Assembly (NCBI GenBank): GCA_030453285.1
Contig: JAKDKP010000228.1
Location: forward strand, 1 to 5,127
From: Propionibacteriales bacterium
Lineage (GTDB): Bacteria > Actinomycetota > Actinomycetes > Propionibacteriales > Propionibacteriaceae
Direction: 5' to 3'
Length of the DNA stretch: 5,127 bases
The translations under genes were made by a program, and so were the position numbers. Shown here in pieces: positions 5,034-5,127 of the stretch (the stretch's first letter is position 1; the number at the start of each line of letters is the position of its first letter). The notes under the pieces are model-generated. The model was not told the DNA's origin. It was given only the letters and a program-made list of their open reading frames with translations, and ran no database searches.

Positions 5034-5127
5034 CCTGTCCCGCGCGTGTCCCACTGGGACAAGGGCGTCTGTCCCGCTGGGACACCTCCGTCAGTCCCGC
5101 GTCGTGTCCCGTGGTTGTCCCAGAAAT
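5026..5127 (+). CDS. possible ORF running off the window, overlapping the initiator
   Basis: An ATG at 5026 overlaps the initiator stop (ATGGCTGA), and its frame is open for 34 codons to the window edge. The visible peptide begins MADLSRACPTGTRASVPLG and is repetitive because it is encoded by the TGTCCC array, so it resembles no domain. The other two frames are also stop-free through the array after 5033, so openness is weak evidence. It could be the next gene, the displaced tail of the initiator, or non-coding origin DNA. Confidence 0.3.
   Translation, partial: MADLSRACPTGTRASVPLGHLRQSRVVSRGCPRN
5036..5121. repeat. TGTCCC/GGGACA repeat array with two 15-bp palindromes
   Basis: TGTCCC occurs on the plus strand at 5036, 5047, 5070, 5105 and 5116, with a near copy AGTCCC at 5093. 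The inverse GGGACA occurs at 5056 and 5079. Two of the forward copies combine with the inverse copies into palindromes: TGTCCCACTGGGACA at 5047-5061 (perfect apart from the central base) and TGTCCCGCTGGGACA at 5070-5084 (6-base arms). Their centres are 23 bases apart, roughly two helical turns, so they would present on similar faces of the DNA. Placement directly after an initiator gene fits iterons of a replication origin or operator sites. A repetitive coding tail is the main alternative. The array may continue beyond the window. Confidence 0.65.

Noticed and set aside
5036..5121. CRISPR array reading of the TGTCCC repeats
   Set aside because: The repeats are six bases long, unevenly spaced and partly inverted, with no spacer-length units and no cas genes nearby.

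Overview
The window is GC-rich and strongly biased toward G or C in the third codon position. Its gene content points to the early or replication region of a temperate actinobacterial phage or integrated prophage. Genes are packed head to tail on the plus strand, and no gene is supported on the minus strand. The recognisable families are a RuvC-like Holliday junction resolvase, a Cys/His-rich multi-helix-turn-helix protein of a type common in actinophages, a phage two-site zinc protein, a DUF2303 (YfdQ-like) protein, and the N-terminal winged-helix domain of a phage replication initiator. The host genus cannot be fixed from sequence alone.

Layout. Positions 2-292 hold the 3' end of the RuvC-like resolvase. 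A run of genes follows whose stop and start codons overlap, mostly as ATGA: a hypothetical protein (289-660), the HTH protein (657-1613), a possible 47-residue ORF (1610-1753), a helical small protein (1753-2031), a 50-residue single-span membrane protein (2028-2180), the zinc protein (2177-2581), a 174-residue hypothetical protein (2578-3102) and a 62-residue CxxC protein (3099-3287). After a 31-base gap with its own ribosome binding site comes a two-gene module: a 124-residue protein (3319-3693) and the DUF2303 protein (3690-4607). A strong GC hairpin (4618-4652) separates this from the replication initiator (4674-5033), which has the best Shine-Dalgarno sequence in the window. The last 90 or so bases (5036-5121) contain six TGTCCC-type repeats, two of them part of perfect 15-base palindromes, and an ORF from 5026 runs off the window.

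How it works together. The resolvase, the DUF2303 module and the initiator fit a DNA-metabolism block. The small genes between them are typical early-phage accessory genes translated by coupling. The most notable signal is the TGTCCC/GGGACA array directly after the initiator's stop codon. It could be the phage replication origin (lambda places its iterons inside the initiator gene O), an operator, or a repetitive coding tail. No complete new defence or mobile system is visible.
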